From the NCBI GenBank assembly GCA_964017195.1, contig OZ024894.1, positions 2,869,847 through 2,933,846 of the forward strand: a stretch of 64,000 bases of DNA, written 5' to 3'. This document shows, piece by piece, positions 55,770-64,000 of this stretch (position 1 is its first letter; the number at the start of each line of letters is the position of its first letter). Under the pieces are notes generated by a model. That model was given only the letters and a program-made list of their open reading frames with translations, had not been told where the DNA came from and did no database searches. A program made the translations under genes and the position numbers. This DNA comes from Siderastrea radians. Lineage: Eukaryota > Cnidaria > Anthozoa > Scleractinia > Rhizangiidae.

Positions 55770-56270
55770 GCGAAAAAATTCAAGCACTTTGAGGAACACA
55801 CATTACTAACGGGATAAAATAGCTTTAAACTCAAAACTGCTTCGCTTATATTTCGTTCTCTAACTTGAGACCATGGAGATTGAAAACAAACGAACAAACA
55901 CCGTCCAAACATTCTTAACTCTGCTGCATAAGTTTTGTGGCTGCAAATTGTCTGAAATTCGAGCGCTTTAAAAAATGCACCGAACTGTTTTTGGAAGCTT
56001 TTCGGGCATAATAGGTTTAACCCGACAACTGCTTCGCTTATAGTTTTTCAAATAACTGTTATATTTCGTTCTCTAACTAGAGACAATCAAGATTCAAAAC
56101 AAGGAAACGCCAAACACGCTTTAATTAAATTGTTATTATGCCGGCATAAGTTTTGCGGATGCGAAGTAAGCCTATATAAAGTTAGGCGCTTTGAAGAACG
56201 CACAAAACTGTTTTCGGAAGCTTTTCGGATAAAAAAGCCTTAAACGGACAACTGCTTCACTTAAAAGATT
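55770..56270. repeat. Diverged tandem repeat, about 225-bp period
   Basis: Two full units and one partial unit share ACAACTGCTTCGCTTATA, TTCGTTCTCTAACT, CATAAGTTTTG and GTTTTCGGAAGCTTTTCGG in the same order. Non-coding. The rest of 54961-56920 shows no gene. Confidence 0.7.
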
Positions 56271-56925
56271 ATTACTATTGAAAACTTCTAGGACAAGAAA
56301 ATCGACAGTTGCACAAAGAGATGGACCGGACGGTGAAAATTGAAAGCAAAGCTTGTGCAGTTGTCTTGCGGCTGTGCTTAGACCTACTGTTATGAATAAA
56401 CAAACACAAAATAATGGACAGAGAAATCATTTTTGAAAAACATTTATTCGAAAACCCCTAAGTTTATACTTAAATGCAATTCGCGTTACACTTCCAAAAT
56501 CGTAGGTCGGTCCACGCGAGTGAAATCGGCTCAGCATGGCAAAATATTCAAGAATCTGTCACAAATATGAGCGCGTTTTCTAATAATTTTTTAAAGTCAA
56601 AAGTAAATAACACATTTCTAGTGGCATAATTCAAATTTACATTTCAAAACGTAATTTCTTTCATCGTAATACTAGAAATCATGTACCTTAGACCTTTTAA
56701 AAACTTCACTTACTCGGTTGTGTTTAAGAACAGGGCAAACTCTCCGCCGTGCAGAAAACAAAGCCATGAAGTCCTTTGAATGCAGCTTTCGTAACTTGAA
56801 CTTTTCGCCTTCTACTTATATATTAGATGTTTTTTGTGAAGTATAAAACTTCAGTACTCTCGAGCAATCGTTAAATGCAAAGAAGCCTAAGCTTTTAAAG
56901 AAACCTCTTTTTCAAAAGCGACGAT

Positions 56926-57272
56926 GGTCATGCGATTTCCCGCCAAGAAAAATGCCGGTTGCCCTAAAGCACCGTGCGATTTCCCGCCAAGAAAAGATGG
57001 CATTCTCTGCCCCCGTCGGGTTGTCTTGGGACTCCCCTCCCCCTCCCACAGAGTGTGCGGACGGACGGACGTACGGATGTACGGATGTACGGATGTACGG
57101 ATGTACGGATGTACGGATGTACGGATGTACGGATGTACGGATGTACGGACGTACGGACGGACGGTCACGTGACTTTTACGTCACAACCAAAATTTCTCGG
57201 ATTGATATGTTACCATATTTCCTTAGCAATGGAGCTCCACTGGCGGGCTTTGCCCGCAGGCTCCGCTAATAT
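56926..57272 (+). mobile_element. Copy of the AGATTTAGCC-type repeat family with expanded 8-bp satellite
   Basis: Shares ATGCGATTTCCCGCCAAGAA, TCACGTGAC, ACGTCACAACCAAAATTTCT and the end GGCTCCGCTAAT with the copies at 30916 and 59168. Between them lie nine uninterrupted TACGGATG units (57072-57143) flanked by ACGG variants. It creates artefactual open frames on both strands. Confidence 0.75.
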
Positions 57273-57424
57273 TGTCTCGGAAGTTTAAGTTGAAATCTTG
57301 TTCGATATCCTTGACCCCAAATCAGCAATGACTTGTAATTTACAGCACTCAATATGTGTGAAGGCCATTTAGCCATTTAGCATTCCCTAAGTTTGTTTTA
57401 TGTGCCATACGGTCTTTCATTAGG

Positions 57425-57800
57425 AAGATTGTCATTTCCTTGTAAATGTAAATGACGTAAATGTTTCAATGGAGTGCCAGTCAGCAGAAAAACCATCTTT
57501 GAATTGTGGAAGTACGGGTAGAAATCAAATGCACTTCTTTCACATTTCCAGCCGTGAAAAATCGTGGGTGGTACAGAATTTCTCAGCTCCCGACTGTAAA
57601 CTACTGGTGCAATTGACATGTTTGAACTGAATTGAATGTTTGAATTTCCGTGTAAATGTAAATGAAGTAAATGTTTGAATTGAGGGCCAGTCAGTAGAAA
57701 CAAACATCCTTGAATTGTGGAAGTACGTACTTGTAGAGACGTCTTTCAAATTCTTCACACTGAAAAAACATGGGTAGAATAGCATTTCTCAGCTCCCAGC
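57425..57800. repeat. Tandem duplication, period about 211 bp
   Basis: Both units contain TGTAAATGTAAATGAAGTAA (one change), CCAGTCAG, TTGAATTGTGGAAGTACG and ATTTCTCAGCTCCC in order. No protein family is recognised. Confidence 0.7.
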
Positions 57801-58589
57801 TTGTCGATGAAGAATCAAACATTATAGCAAACATTAATAGCAGTGATGAAAGATTTCTTTTCGCTTGTTTTTCTGCTTATGAAGCGTAAAGACTCACAAA
57901 GGACTGAAGTTGTTTCCTGTTCCTTTTGATGGCTTTTGTTACGCTTGAAATGGCTAAAACGTTTGCTACTGATGAGTGTAAACAAGCTAGAGTAGTGATG
58001 ACTTGAGTAATATATAGATTTAGCCAACTCTTAAAGAGGAGGCCCCCCTTTTTTTTCAATTCAAAAATCGCAGTTCTCGATGGGGCCCTCGACGCTCATG
58101 GCCCGTGGATTAATTGTCGGCTTATGACTCCGTCGATAAGAATTCGCACATCTTCCAACACATAAATAGGTCAGAGACATGCAAAGCTTTGTGTTCATAA
58201 GAGTGCTTTTCAATTCTTGACACCGCCTCCACGTCTTTTCATGCAACTTAAAATCAAAGAGGCTTTGCACATCGGGTGGGAAAAACCCTTGTTAAACAAA
58301 CAAGTCAATCACTTTCATTATAATTTTCCTTGTTAATTTCACTTTTTTCAGTTGTTTGCGTTTTCAACACTATTGTATTTCAGTTATTCATATTCATGTT
58401 GTTATTTAGTAATTAATATTCTATGTACATTGTATTTATATCACACCGACTAGCGGTTTAATTTGTATTTGAAACTGAAGATGGATGTAGATCATCCGAA
58501 ACATGCTTTTAAAACTTAAAGCCGTGTGTCTTTATTTAAAGATCATTTCTTGCTTGCTGTTATTTCGTTTTTTGTTTTTGTTTTTGTTT
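57801..58589. other. Repeat-rich, no gene
   Basis: Contains an AGATTTAGCC family head at 58011-58040 followed by a C/T run, and T-rich DNA. No coding sequence is supported. Confidence 0.5.
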
Positions 58590-58770
58590 CTGTTTTGTTT
58601 TTTTTGTTTTTGTTTTTTGCTGGCACTAATTAATTTATGAAAATACTCTCGTTTAAGTCGTTAATTTAAAAAAAAGAAAAGAGAAAATTCATGCCCTCGC
58701 TGATAGCCGAACTCGGCTCGACAGAGTCATAAGCCGACGATTAGTCCACTGGGCCATGAGCGCTTACTGT
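58590..58770 (-). mobile_element. tRNA-derived SINE, second copy
   Basis: Minus strand: GCGCTCATGGCCCAGTGGAC includes an A box (about 58744-58755) and GAGTTCGGCTATC a B box (about 58702-58714). The downstream body (AAATTAACGACTTAAACGAG, TTAATTAGTGCCAGC) matches the copy at 43555-43745. It is preceded on the plus strand by a T/G-rich run. Confidence 0.6.
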
Positions 58771-59167
58771 TATCTTGAGATGTTAACTTTACTACTCATT
58801 TCTTTCTTCGTGACATGCTGCCTATCAACATGAAAATGCTGGTGTTTTTCCTGACAAAATGTGTTCGAACCGCCGCAAAAACCATAGTTGTGGACAGAAA
58901 AAAACAAAAAGCACTAGCTCTACTATATTTGGCGTCGAAACCGTTGCGAAAAGCTGCGAACTCAAGCGGTGTACCGACCGAGTTCGCAACAGAACCGACA
59001 AGGCAAATTTGAACTTTTCTCCTGAACTTTATCGCCTAATTTTTTTCACCTAAATTGAACTTTTCGCCTTCCACCAAAAAGACAACTGAGTATTCTTTTG
59101 AACTTTTTTTCCATTAAAAATTTGTTTTTGACTTTTGTTGACTTTGCTTAATTGTTTTGCTACATCG

Positions 59168-59392
59168 CGGGTCAACATGCGATTTCGCGCTAAAAAACAC
59201 GTGATTCAGCACAGGGTTATATCCAGTACGTGCCACTTCATATTGGTGACCCTGTGGTACGGACGGACGGACGGACGGTCACGTGACTATTACGTCACTA
59301 CCAAAATTTCTTGGCTTGATAGGTTACCAAATTTCCTTAGCAATGGTGCTCCGCTGACGCGTTAGCGTGCGGGCTCCGCTATAAATCTGGCA
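59168..59392 (+). mobile_element. Third copy of the AGATTTAGCC-type repeat family
   Basis: Contains ATGCGATTTCGCGC, GGGTTATATCCAGTACGTGC, a short (GGAC)n tract, TTACGTCACTACCAAAATTT and the end GCGGGCTCCGCTATAAATCT, whose complement begins AGATTTATAGCGGAGC. Confidence 0.7.
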
Positions 59393-60197
59393 GGCAACCT
59401 GAGAGAGACTGGAATAAAATCGCCTCCAATTCTCTGTTCGTGCATTCCCCTACATCCACCCCCAGAGAACGAGGGATGTTTCATAAAGCTTTTAGAACAA
59501 TTGATATTCATAGATTCACGTTACATCTAGCGCTTGGAGTTAAAAAAACGAGGGATATTCATATATGCCTGGTATATCTCGCGCTGGGAGCTTAAAGAAC
59601 GAGGGATATTCATAGATTGATGTTATATCTCGCGTTGTGTGCTTAAAAAACGAGGGACATACATAGACAGAAGCTCATAAGGAGAGTTAACGAATTCCTT
59701 CGTAAACTGATTTTGGATGGCATCGTGCGTAAGTGATAGGTGCCAGTTGTTTTCAAATTATGCAAATTTGTGATGTGAAGTCAATTTGTGTAGTCCATCG
59801 GTTTTAGCGAACTGAAGGTTAAATATATATAGCTTGTTTGCTTACAAACTCAATCGGTTTACTCTATTGAAGTGAATATAAGATAATATATGTCGCTTGC
59901 TGAAAGAAACCCCAGAGACATTCACTGTTTATGGCCAACTGAAAGCAACTCAAGCGACGACATGTTGCTAATGCCGCGAGCGAGCGTAAACTTCAAACAC
60001 AACCTCAATTAACTTGTTTACATGGCGGACTAATGGGTAAACGTGTTGAACGTGAGTCGTGCCGGGATTGTAAAACTCCGCCAGCTGATTTTCATGTTCT
60101 ATTGACTACAAAGCCAAAGGAATTTGGCAAAACAGGTCGCGAGACTGCACTCGAAAACTACAGACATATTCACGGTCGATTGCGATGTAAGATACTG
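59393..60197. other. No supported gene
   Basis: Contains four spaced copies of an AACGAGGGATATTCATA-like phrase (about 59470-59660) with GCGCTGGGAGCTTAAA between them, a diverged tandem repeat of about 65 bp. Nothing coding. Confidence 0.5.
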
Positions 60198-60817
60198 TAA
60201 GGCCCGGTTCAGACGCCGTACCTCTCATGTGCCGTACCGTACCTCTCATACGGTAATGGTTCGACAGTGATACGCGGTCTGAATCAATTTGGTACGGCAA
60301 ACTTGAATTTGGTGCGGCAAACTCCCAAGGTACGGCAGAGCTTGCCGTATAATACGGCCCTGACACGACTTGGATTCATACGCCGTACCTCTCATGTGCC
60401 GAATCTAATGCATAAATTAATGAAATGATATGTACAGTTTGATTCATAACCTTTTCCATTATTTTGTACGGTATTCTATTGTGCATGTGCAATGCGATAA
60501 ACGGAAGCCGCAGGAAGCCGCGAAAGAAGCAGGAAATTTAAAAAATGGAGATGTGTATATGATCGCTCTTCCCACTTTGTCCGCCATTATACTTACTTAA
60601 TAGTTGCGTTTTGTTGTCGTAACGAGTCAAGGTTATGGTTACCATGGGAACTGGTAGTATAATGCTCATGTAGCACAAAATGAAGTATCCCATTTGTTAT
60701 TTTTATTTGGTACGGCAAGATTAAGTCAGCGGCGTCTAAATCAGGTGCCCTACCAAAGTCGAACTTAGTTGTATTTGGTACGGCACATAAGAGTGACGGC
60801 GTCTGAACTGGGCCTAA
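60198..60817. mobile_element. MITE with TAA target duplication (Harbinger-like)
   Basis: TAA at 60198-60200 and 60815-60817 flank 614 bp. Ends GGCCCGGTTCAGACGCCGTA and, inverted, GGCCCAGTTCAGACGCCGTC continue through TGTGCCGTACC. Internal inverted and direct copies of TTTGGTACGGCA are numerous. TWA duplications with GGCCC ends suggest PIF/Harbinger or ISL2EU type movers. Confidence 0.75.
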
Positions 60818-60989
60818 AACTCACAAACTCATATGCTCAAAGGTACACATCAAATCTCTCTGTTTCGGTGTCGTGGTAAGGCAGCGAAGTGCAGTTGCTA
60901 AACCGTGAAAACCGCTCCGCGAGATTGATCGGTTTCGCGCAGGATAAACGTTCCTAATCACAGAACTGCAAAAAATGGCAAGTGAACGC

Positions 60990-61090
60990 GAAAAATCGTC
61001 GACCTTGCGATGTGTGCGATTTTTCGCAAGCACACGAAAAATCGCAAATTTCGCAGCTGCGTGCAAACCTGGACATAAGTGGAACCGACG
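60990..61090 (-). repeat. Reverse copy of part of the 52-kb repeat
   Basis: TTCGCAGCTGCGTGCAAACC and TGGACATAAGTGGAACCGACG are the complement of the phrase repeated at about 52060-52110 and 52290-52340. Confidence 0.6.
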
Positions 61091-61499
61091 CCTTTTCCGT
61101 TCTCCCAAAATAATACATAGGCCTTTTCATTGGCCTGCAATGAGTGCAAAACTGGCGTGTTGTTCCGTCTTCAAAACAAAGCTAGCTAGACGTTCGTGAC
61201 TGCACGTTCGACAGCATTCCAAGCTGGGTAGCAGTTACTTGCAGCATGGCACAACGTAACTGCATGTCCCATGAAAAGAATTAACTTTATGTCCACTTTT
61301 TGATTTTCATTTTTGAGAATGAAGTTAATAGTATTTATATTTTATTGCTAGTATCTTTTACTTCTCAACACGTTTATTTTTGCATTGTTGATATTTTTGA
61401 TGCTTTCAAGTCGTTAAAAACAACAAATAACTGAATAAAAAGCGTGTGTAGTGACGTGTTTCTATGTTCTATAACTGCATCATAGATCCACCGTGAAAC

Positions 61500-62590
61500 A
61501 GTTAAACAAGTAAGCTTGAATGTGGCCACCGAAATTATTGAGGAAAAAGCTAAATTGTGGTTAAATTCGACTAATGCAACTGAATTAAGGAGAAAGGAGA
61601 AAGCATTAGAAACTTCACCCGTCAAACCAAAGTGGTGGCGCCGCTATGTGGACGATTCGAACGCGTGCATTAAGAAAGACAGTGTTGAAGTTTTTCACAA
61701 TCACTTAAACTCGATAAATGCCAATATTCAGTTTGCAGTAGAGATGCCTACAACAACTATGGGCAAGAACAGCATAGCCTTCCTGGACACCAACAACACC
61801 GTAAATGAGGATGGAAAGATCGAGGTGGGTGTACATCGCAAGGCCACGCATACGAGCAAGTATTTAGATTCCATTCACACAGCCCTGCACAAAGCAAGAG
61901 AACTGTCGTTACGAGTCTAATGGACTGTGCTAAATGCATTCCATCAACAGCTGTGCAAAGGCAGAGCGAGAAACGACGTGTTATCAATAACTTCAAGGCT
62001 AATCGTTATCCTGAGAGGTTCATCAAGTCGGTAGATGAGCCAAACAGAATAAACACGCAACCAAAAACGCGGGAGAATCCAAAGGGGTAGCGTCGATTCC
62101 GTATGTGAAAGCGGTATCGGAACAAATTCGTCGGATTCTGAACCGCGAAAACATAAAGATGGCTTTTAAACCACTAAAACATTGGGTAATGTTTTCCAGA
62201 AGCCCAAAGACCGGCCGACAAAAGAACAGTTGAAAGGCAGTGTGTACAAAGTGAACTGCAGAACGTGCCTATTTGCATATGTTGGAGAGAGTAAAAGAAG
62301 TTGGAAATCTCGGGCGGGGGGGCGAACACAAGCCTGGAACAAAGGGGAATGTTGGCTCCGCGGTTAAACAACATGCCGAAATCACTGGCCACGATATACA
62401 CCCCAATTATGCAAACATTCTGAAAACAGGCATGAACAACAAGAACAAAAGGTTATTCCTAGAATCATTGCACTCATTCCTGGACAAAAATTCAGTCAAT
62501 GAAAAAAATCACCTTTCCCAAGGGTTTAGTGTCTTAGTAATTGTTGTATTTAAGTTTCATAGGGCCACAAGGGAGAGTACAGTCTGACTT
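61500..62590 (+). mobile_element. Penelope-like retroelement fragment (reverse transcriptase end and GIY-YIG nuclease)
   Basis: 61516-61920 carries WWRRYVDDSNACIKK (the YVDD catalytic box), HNHLNSINANIQFAVEMP and IAFLDTNN, then VGVHRKATHTSKYLDSIH, the order typical of Penelope-type RT. A middle region of about 240 bp has several stops. 62182-62580 covers VYKVNCRTCLFAYVGE (GIY-YIG core, here VYK and YVG), EHKPGTKGNVGSAVKQHAE, and LESLHSFL in shifting frames, the GIY-YIG endonuclease of such elements. It is truncated at the 5' end and frame-broken. No terminal repeats were seen. Confidence 0.8.
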
Positions 62591-62837
62591 CTTCTTCTTC
62601 TTATGCGTCACTGGTTGCCTCCCTAGGGGACATCGACAGTAGTACCGTGAGCAACTTTTTCAAGTGGCATGTGATTGATGGAGAAGGCAAAAAAAGTCAG
62701 CCATGTTGCATTTTTCTGGCTTCTGATTAATGGAGAGCTCAACCGGAAATAAAAAGCGGAAATGACGTCAAAATTTTTTGCCCAAATATGGCGAGCTGTC
62801 AATTTTGATGAAAGGTTGTTTATGTTAGCTCACGGTA

Positions 62838-63032
62838 ATGACCAATAGCAAGCCAGCAGTCAAAATTGAAAAGATTTTAATTGGGAAAAAAAGCAAGACA
62901 CTTAGTTACAAGTGGGAACGTGTGCCTGGACCAGAGTGGTCAGTGGCGTCCCATGAGAAAAGTCCAAAGTCCAACTTGGAGAGCATGGTTTACAAGAAAC
63001 TCAAACATGTGTTTATGCGTGGAATCACTTGA
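62838..63032 (+). CDS. Small unrecognised protein, 64 codons
   Basis: ATG in the context CGGTAATGA, stop TGA at 63030-63032. The product is lysine-rich and basic (IEKILIGKKSKTLSYKWERV, PGPEWSVASHEK, MVYKKLKHVF), with codon use that looks coding. A TGACGTCA motif lies at 62763-62770 upstream. Its 3' end overlaps the 3' end of the minus-strand RING ORF by 8 nt. I do not recognise it; it may be a small DNA-element gene, the exon of a larger gene, or chance. Confidence 0.35.
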   Translation: MTNSKPAVKIEKILIGKKSKTLSYKWERVPGPEWSVASHEKSPKSNLESMVYKKLKHVFMRGIT

Positions 63033-63405
63033 CTTTTGGTGTGACCTGAAGAAAGTATACTGTTTTTTTGTTAGGTTCATACGGGTCCTTGAGTTCTCCC
63101 CAGAATCCTTCTTGCGATCCAAATTCATCGTGACAAATACCATACCAAAGGCGATTGTCTTTCCATACATTTTTTACTCGCTCCACAAAATATGCGTCTT
63201 CTTTCCACAATTCGGGATACACAACATTGAGTACGGTGATGGGAATCACTTGTCGGCAGTGAGGACAAGAGATCTTGTGACGTACCTTTTTCCATTGGCT
63301 GGCACATTGCGCATGGCACGGTTGACGACAGCATGCCAATGCAGATTGACTTGTCACGGGTTGCAAACAAATCACACACTCCATTTTCTTTGTTGATGTC
63401 ATCAT
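63025..63405 (-). CDS. Small RING-type zinc-finger protein
   Basis: 126 codons. Residues 8-50 hold CVICLQPV, CCRQPCHAQC and CPHC spaced as in a RING domain (C-x2-C, then a C/H group, then C-x2-C); the count of linker residues is short, so it may be a RING variant. The remainder is rich in aromatic and charged residues (LWKEDAYFVERVKNVWKDN, GFWGELKDPYEP) without a known family. RING proteins act as ubiquitin ligases. A promoter-like block lies about 280 bp upstream with a 40-codon frame in between. No introns are needed. The origin (host gene or captured by a mobile or viral element) cannot be told. Confidence 0.6.
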   Translation of the reverse strand: MMTSTKKMECVICLQPVTSQSALACCRQPCHAQCASQWKKVRHKISCPHCRQVIPITVLNVVYPELWKEDAYFVERVKNVWKDNRLWYGICHDEFGSQEGFWGELKDPYEPNKKTVYFLQVTPKVK

Positions 63406-63476
63406 TCAAAAGTATTGCAGAGAGGATTGGTTAACAGCTGGAATTCTGTGTCAGTGATGACATGTTCGTTGCGGAG

Positions 63477-63599
63477 TCACAGCAGTTTTTGAAAGGTGAC
63501 CTGGAAGCGTAACGGACTGATAAGCTCTTGTATCTTGTTTTTGATTTCTCCCAAACGCTGTAGGATCTCTACCGCTTCGGGACTGATCTTATCTGCCAT
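63477..63599 (-). CDS. 40-codon frame between promoter and RING ORF
   Basis: Begins MADKISPEAVEILQRLGE and continues with a helix containing NKIQELISP. The same frame is open upstream through a lysine- and arginine-rich stretch. It ends 72 nt before the RING start. It could be a separate small protein, an upstream ORF, or a 5' exon spliced to the RING frame. Confidence 0.3.
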   Translation of the reverse strand: MADKISPEAVEILQRLGEIKNKIQELISPLRFQVTFQKLL

Positions 63600-63685
63600 C
63601 AAACGAATCACACATTCACTTGGCTTTTTCCTTGCTTGCTTGCTTGCTTGGAGTGAAGCATGAAACGGGGAGGTTGAGTTACTCG

Positions 63686-63797
63686 CTTATATAGAGAAAA
63701 TAGGTCACGTGCCATTGGGTTGAAAACCAATGAAAAATGGGTCACGTGAACGCTCAATAAAAAGAAGGGGGAGAGGGGGTGACGGTAAAGTCACGTG
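63686..63797 (-). promoter_or_regulatory. Compact pol II promoter: TATA box, two CCAAT boxes, three CACGTG E-boxes
   Basis: On the minus strand TATATAAG (complement of 63686-63693) would place a start near 63660, just before the 40-codon frame. Upstream lie CACGTG at 63706-63711, 63743-63748 and 63792-63797, each in GTCACGTG context, and CCAAT in both orientations at 63714-63718 and 63727-63731. CACGTG is bound by bHLH factors of the MYC/USF type. Confidence 0.6.
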
Positions 63798-63810
63798 AAT
63801 GCGTAACAGA

Positions 63811-64000
63811 TATACAAAATAAAAAATGGATGTTGACTTGACACACTTCATTAGCGAACTCAAACATTAAAGATCAAAGCTTTTTTCCAGTTTCATTCAT
63901 TTCTTTAAACAGGATTGGTTGTGTCTCCCACCCTATCTTTTTTATTCCTTTTATACCACAAGTTAAAGGGGATACTCAGGCGCTATTCTTTCGTCTCTTT
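63811..64000. other. AT-rich end of window
   Basis: No feature recognised. Confidence 0.5.

Noticed and set aside
56887..57288. Open frames of 80-105 codons on both strands
   Set aside because: They arise from an 8-bp repeat that is open in all frames.

Overview
The window looks like nuclear DNA from a cnidarian, most likely an anthozoan such as a coral. The evidence is long AT-rich intergenic and intronic stretches, GT-AG introns, a large secreted mosaic protein built from EGF, sushi, Ig and C-type lectin modules, a gustatory-receptor-like gene, a class A GPCR fragment, and dense BEL/Pao, LINE, Penelope and MITE remains. The species cannot be fixed from the sequence.

Layout. 1-5.7 kb: a plus-strand gustatory-receptor-like seven-helix ORF (2403-3510) broken by one extra T, then unannotated DNA. 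6.4-8.3 kb: a frame-broken, transposase-like pseudogene. 8.6-10.1 kb: a large fold-back sequence with a CG-rich central palindrome and AAT/ATT ends. 10.0-11.9 kb: a three-exon fragment of an integrase-type transposase (plus) and a broken minus-strand gene with a SAM-like segment. 13.6-14.4 kb: an AACTTCCATTTT minisatellite. 14.7-15.3 kb: a class A GPCR cut off after helix 5, where a short repeat supplies the last codons. 18.6-19.4 kb: a TTAA-flanked inverted-repeat element.

21.1-49.6 kb is the main locus: one minus-strand gene. I could connect 14 exons, all with GT-AG borders and matching phases, into about 2,380 codons whose 5' end lies outside the window. Order: five calcium-binding EGFs, two six-cysteine sushi domains, an EGF fused to a roughly 415-residue orphan region, a 97-nt cysteine-containing exon, a 3,870-nt exon (orphan N-terminal region, coiled coil, cysteine and tryptophan-rich basic segment, second heptad region, RDKR cleavage motif, two Ig domains), a GCC2/GCC3-like module, a four-cysteine sushi domain and a terminal C-type lectin domain with EPN and WND motifs. 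The product is predicted to be secreted or matrix-associated and to bind calcium and possibly sugar. Its introns carry a decayed BEL/Pao retrotransposon, two LINE fragments, a tRNA-type SINE and several MITEs and palindromes.

49.6-61 kb is mostly repeats: tandem arrays, a TTAA-ended element, copies of an AGATTTAGCC-headed family with an internal expanding ACGG-type satellite, a second SINE and a TAA-flanked MITE. 61.5-62.6 kb holds a Penelope-like fragment with a YVDD reverse transcriptase and a GIY-YIG nuclease. The last kilobase has a compact cluster: a minus-strand RING-type ORF and a 40-codon ORF behind a TATA/CCAAT/triple CACGTG promoter, with a convergent plus-strand ORF overlapping the RING ORF by 8 nt.
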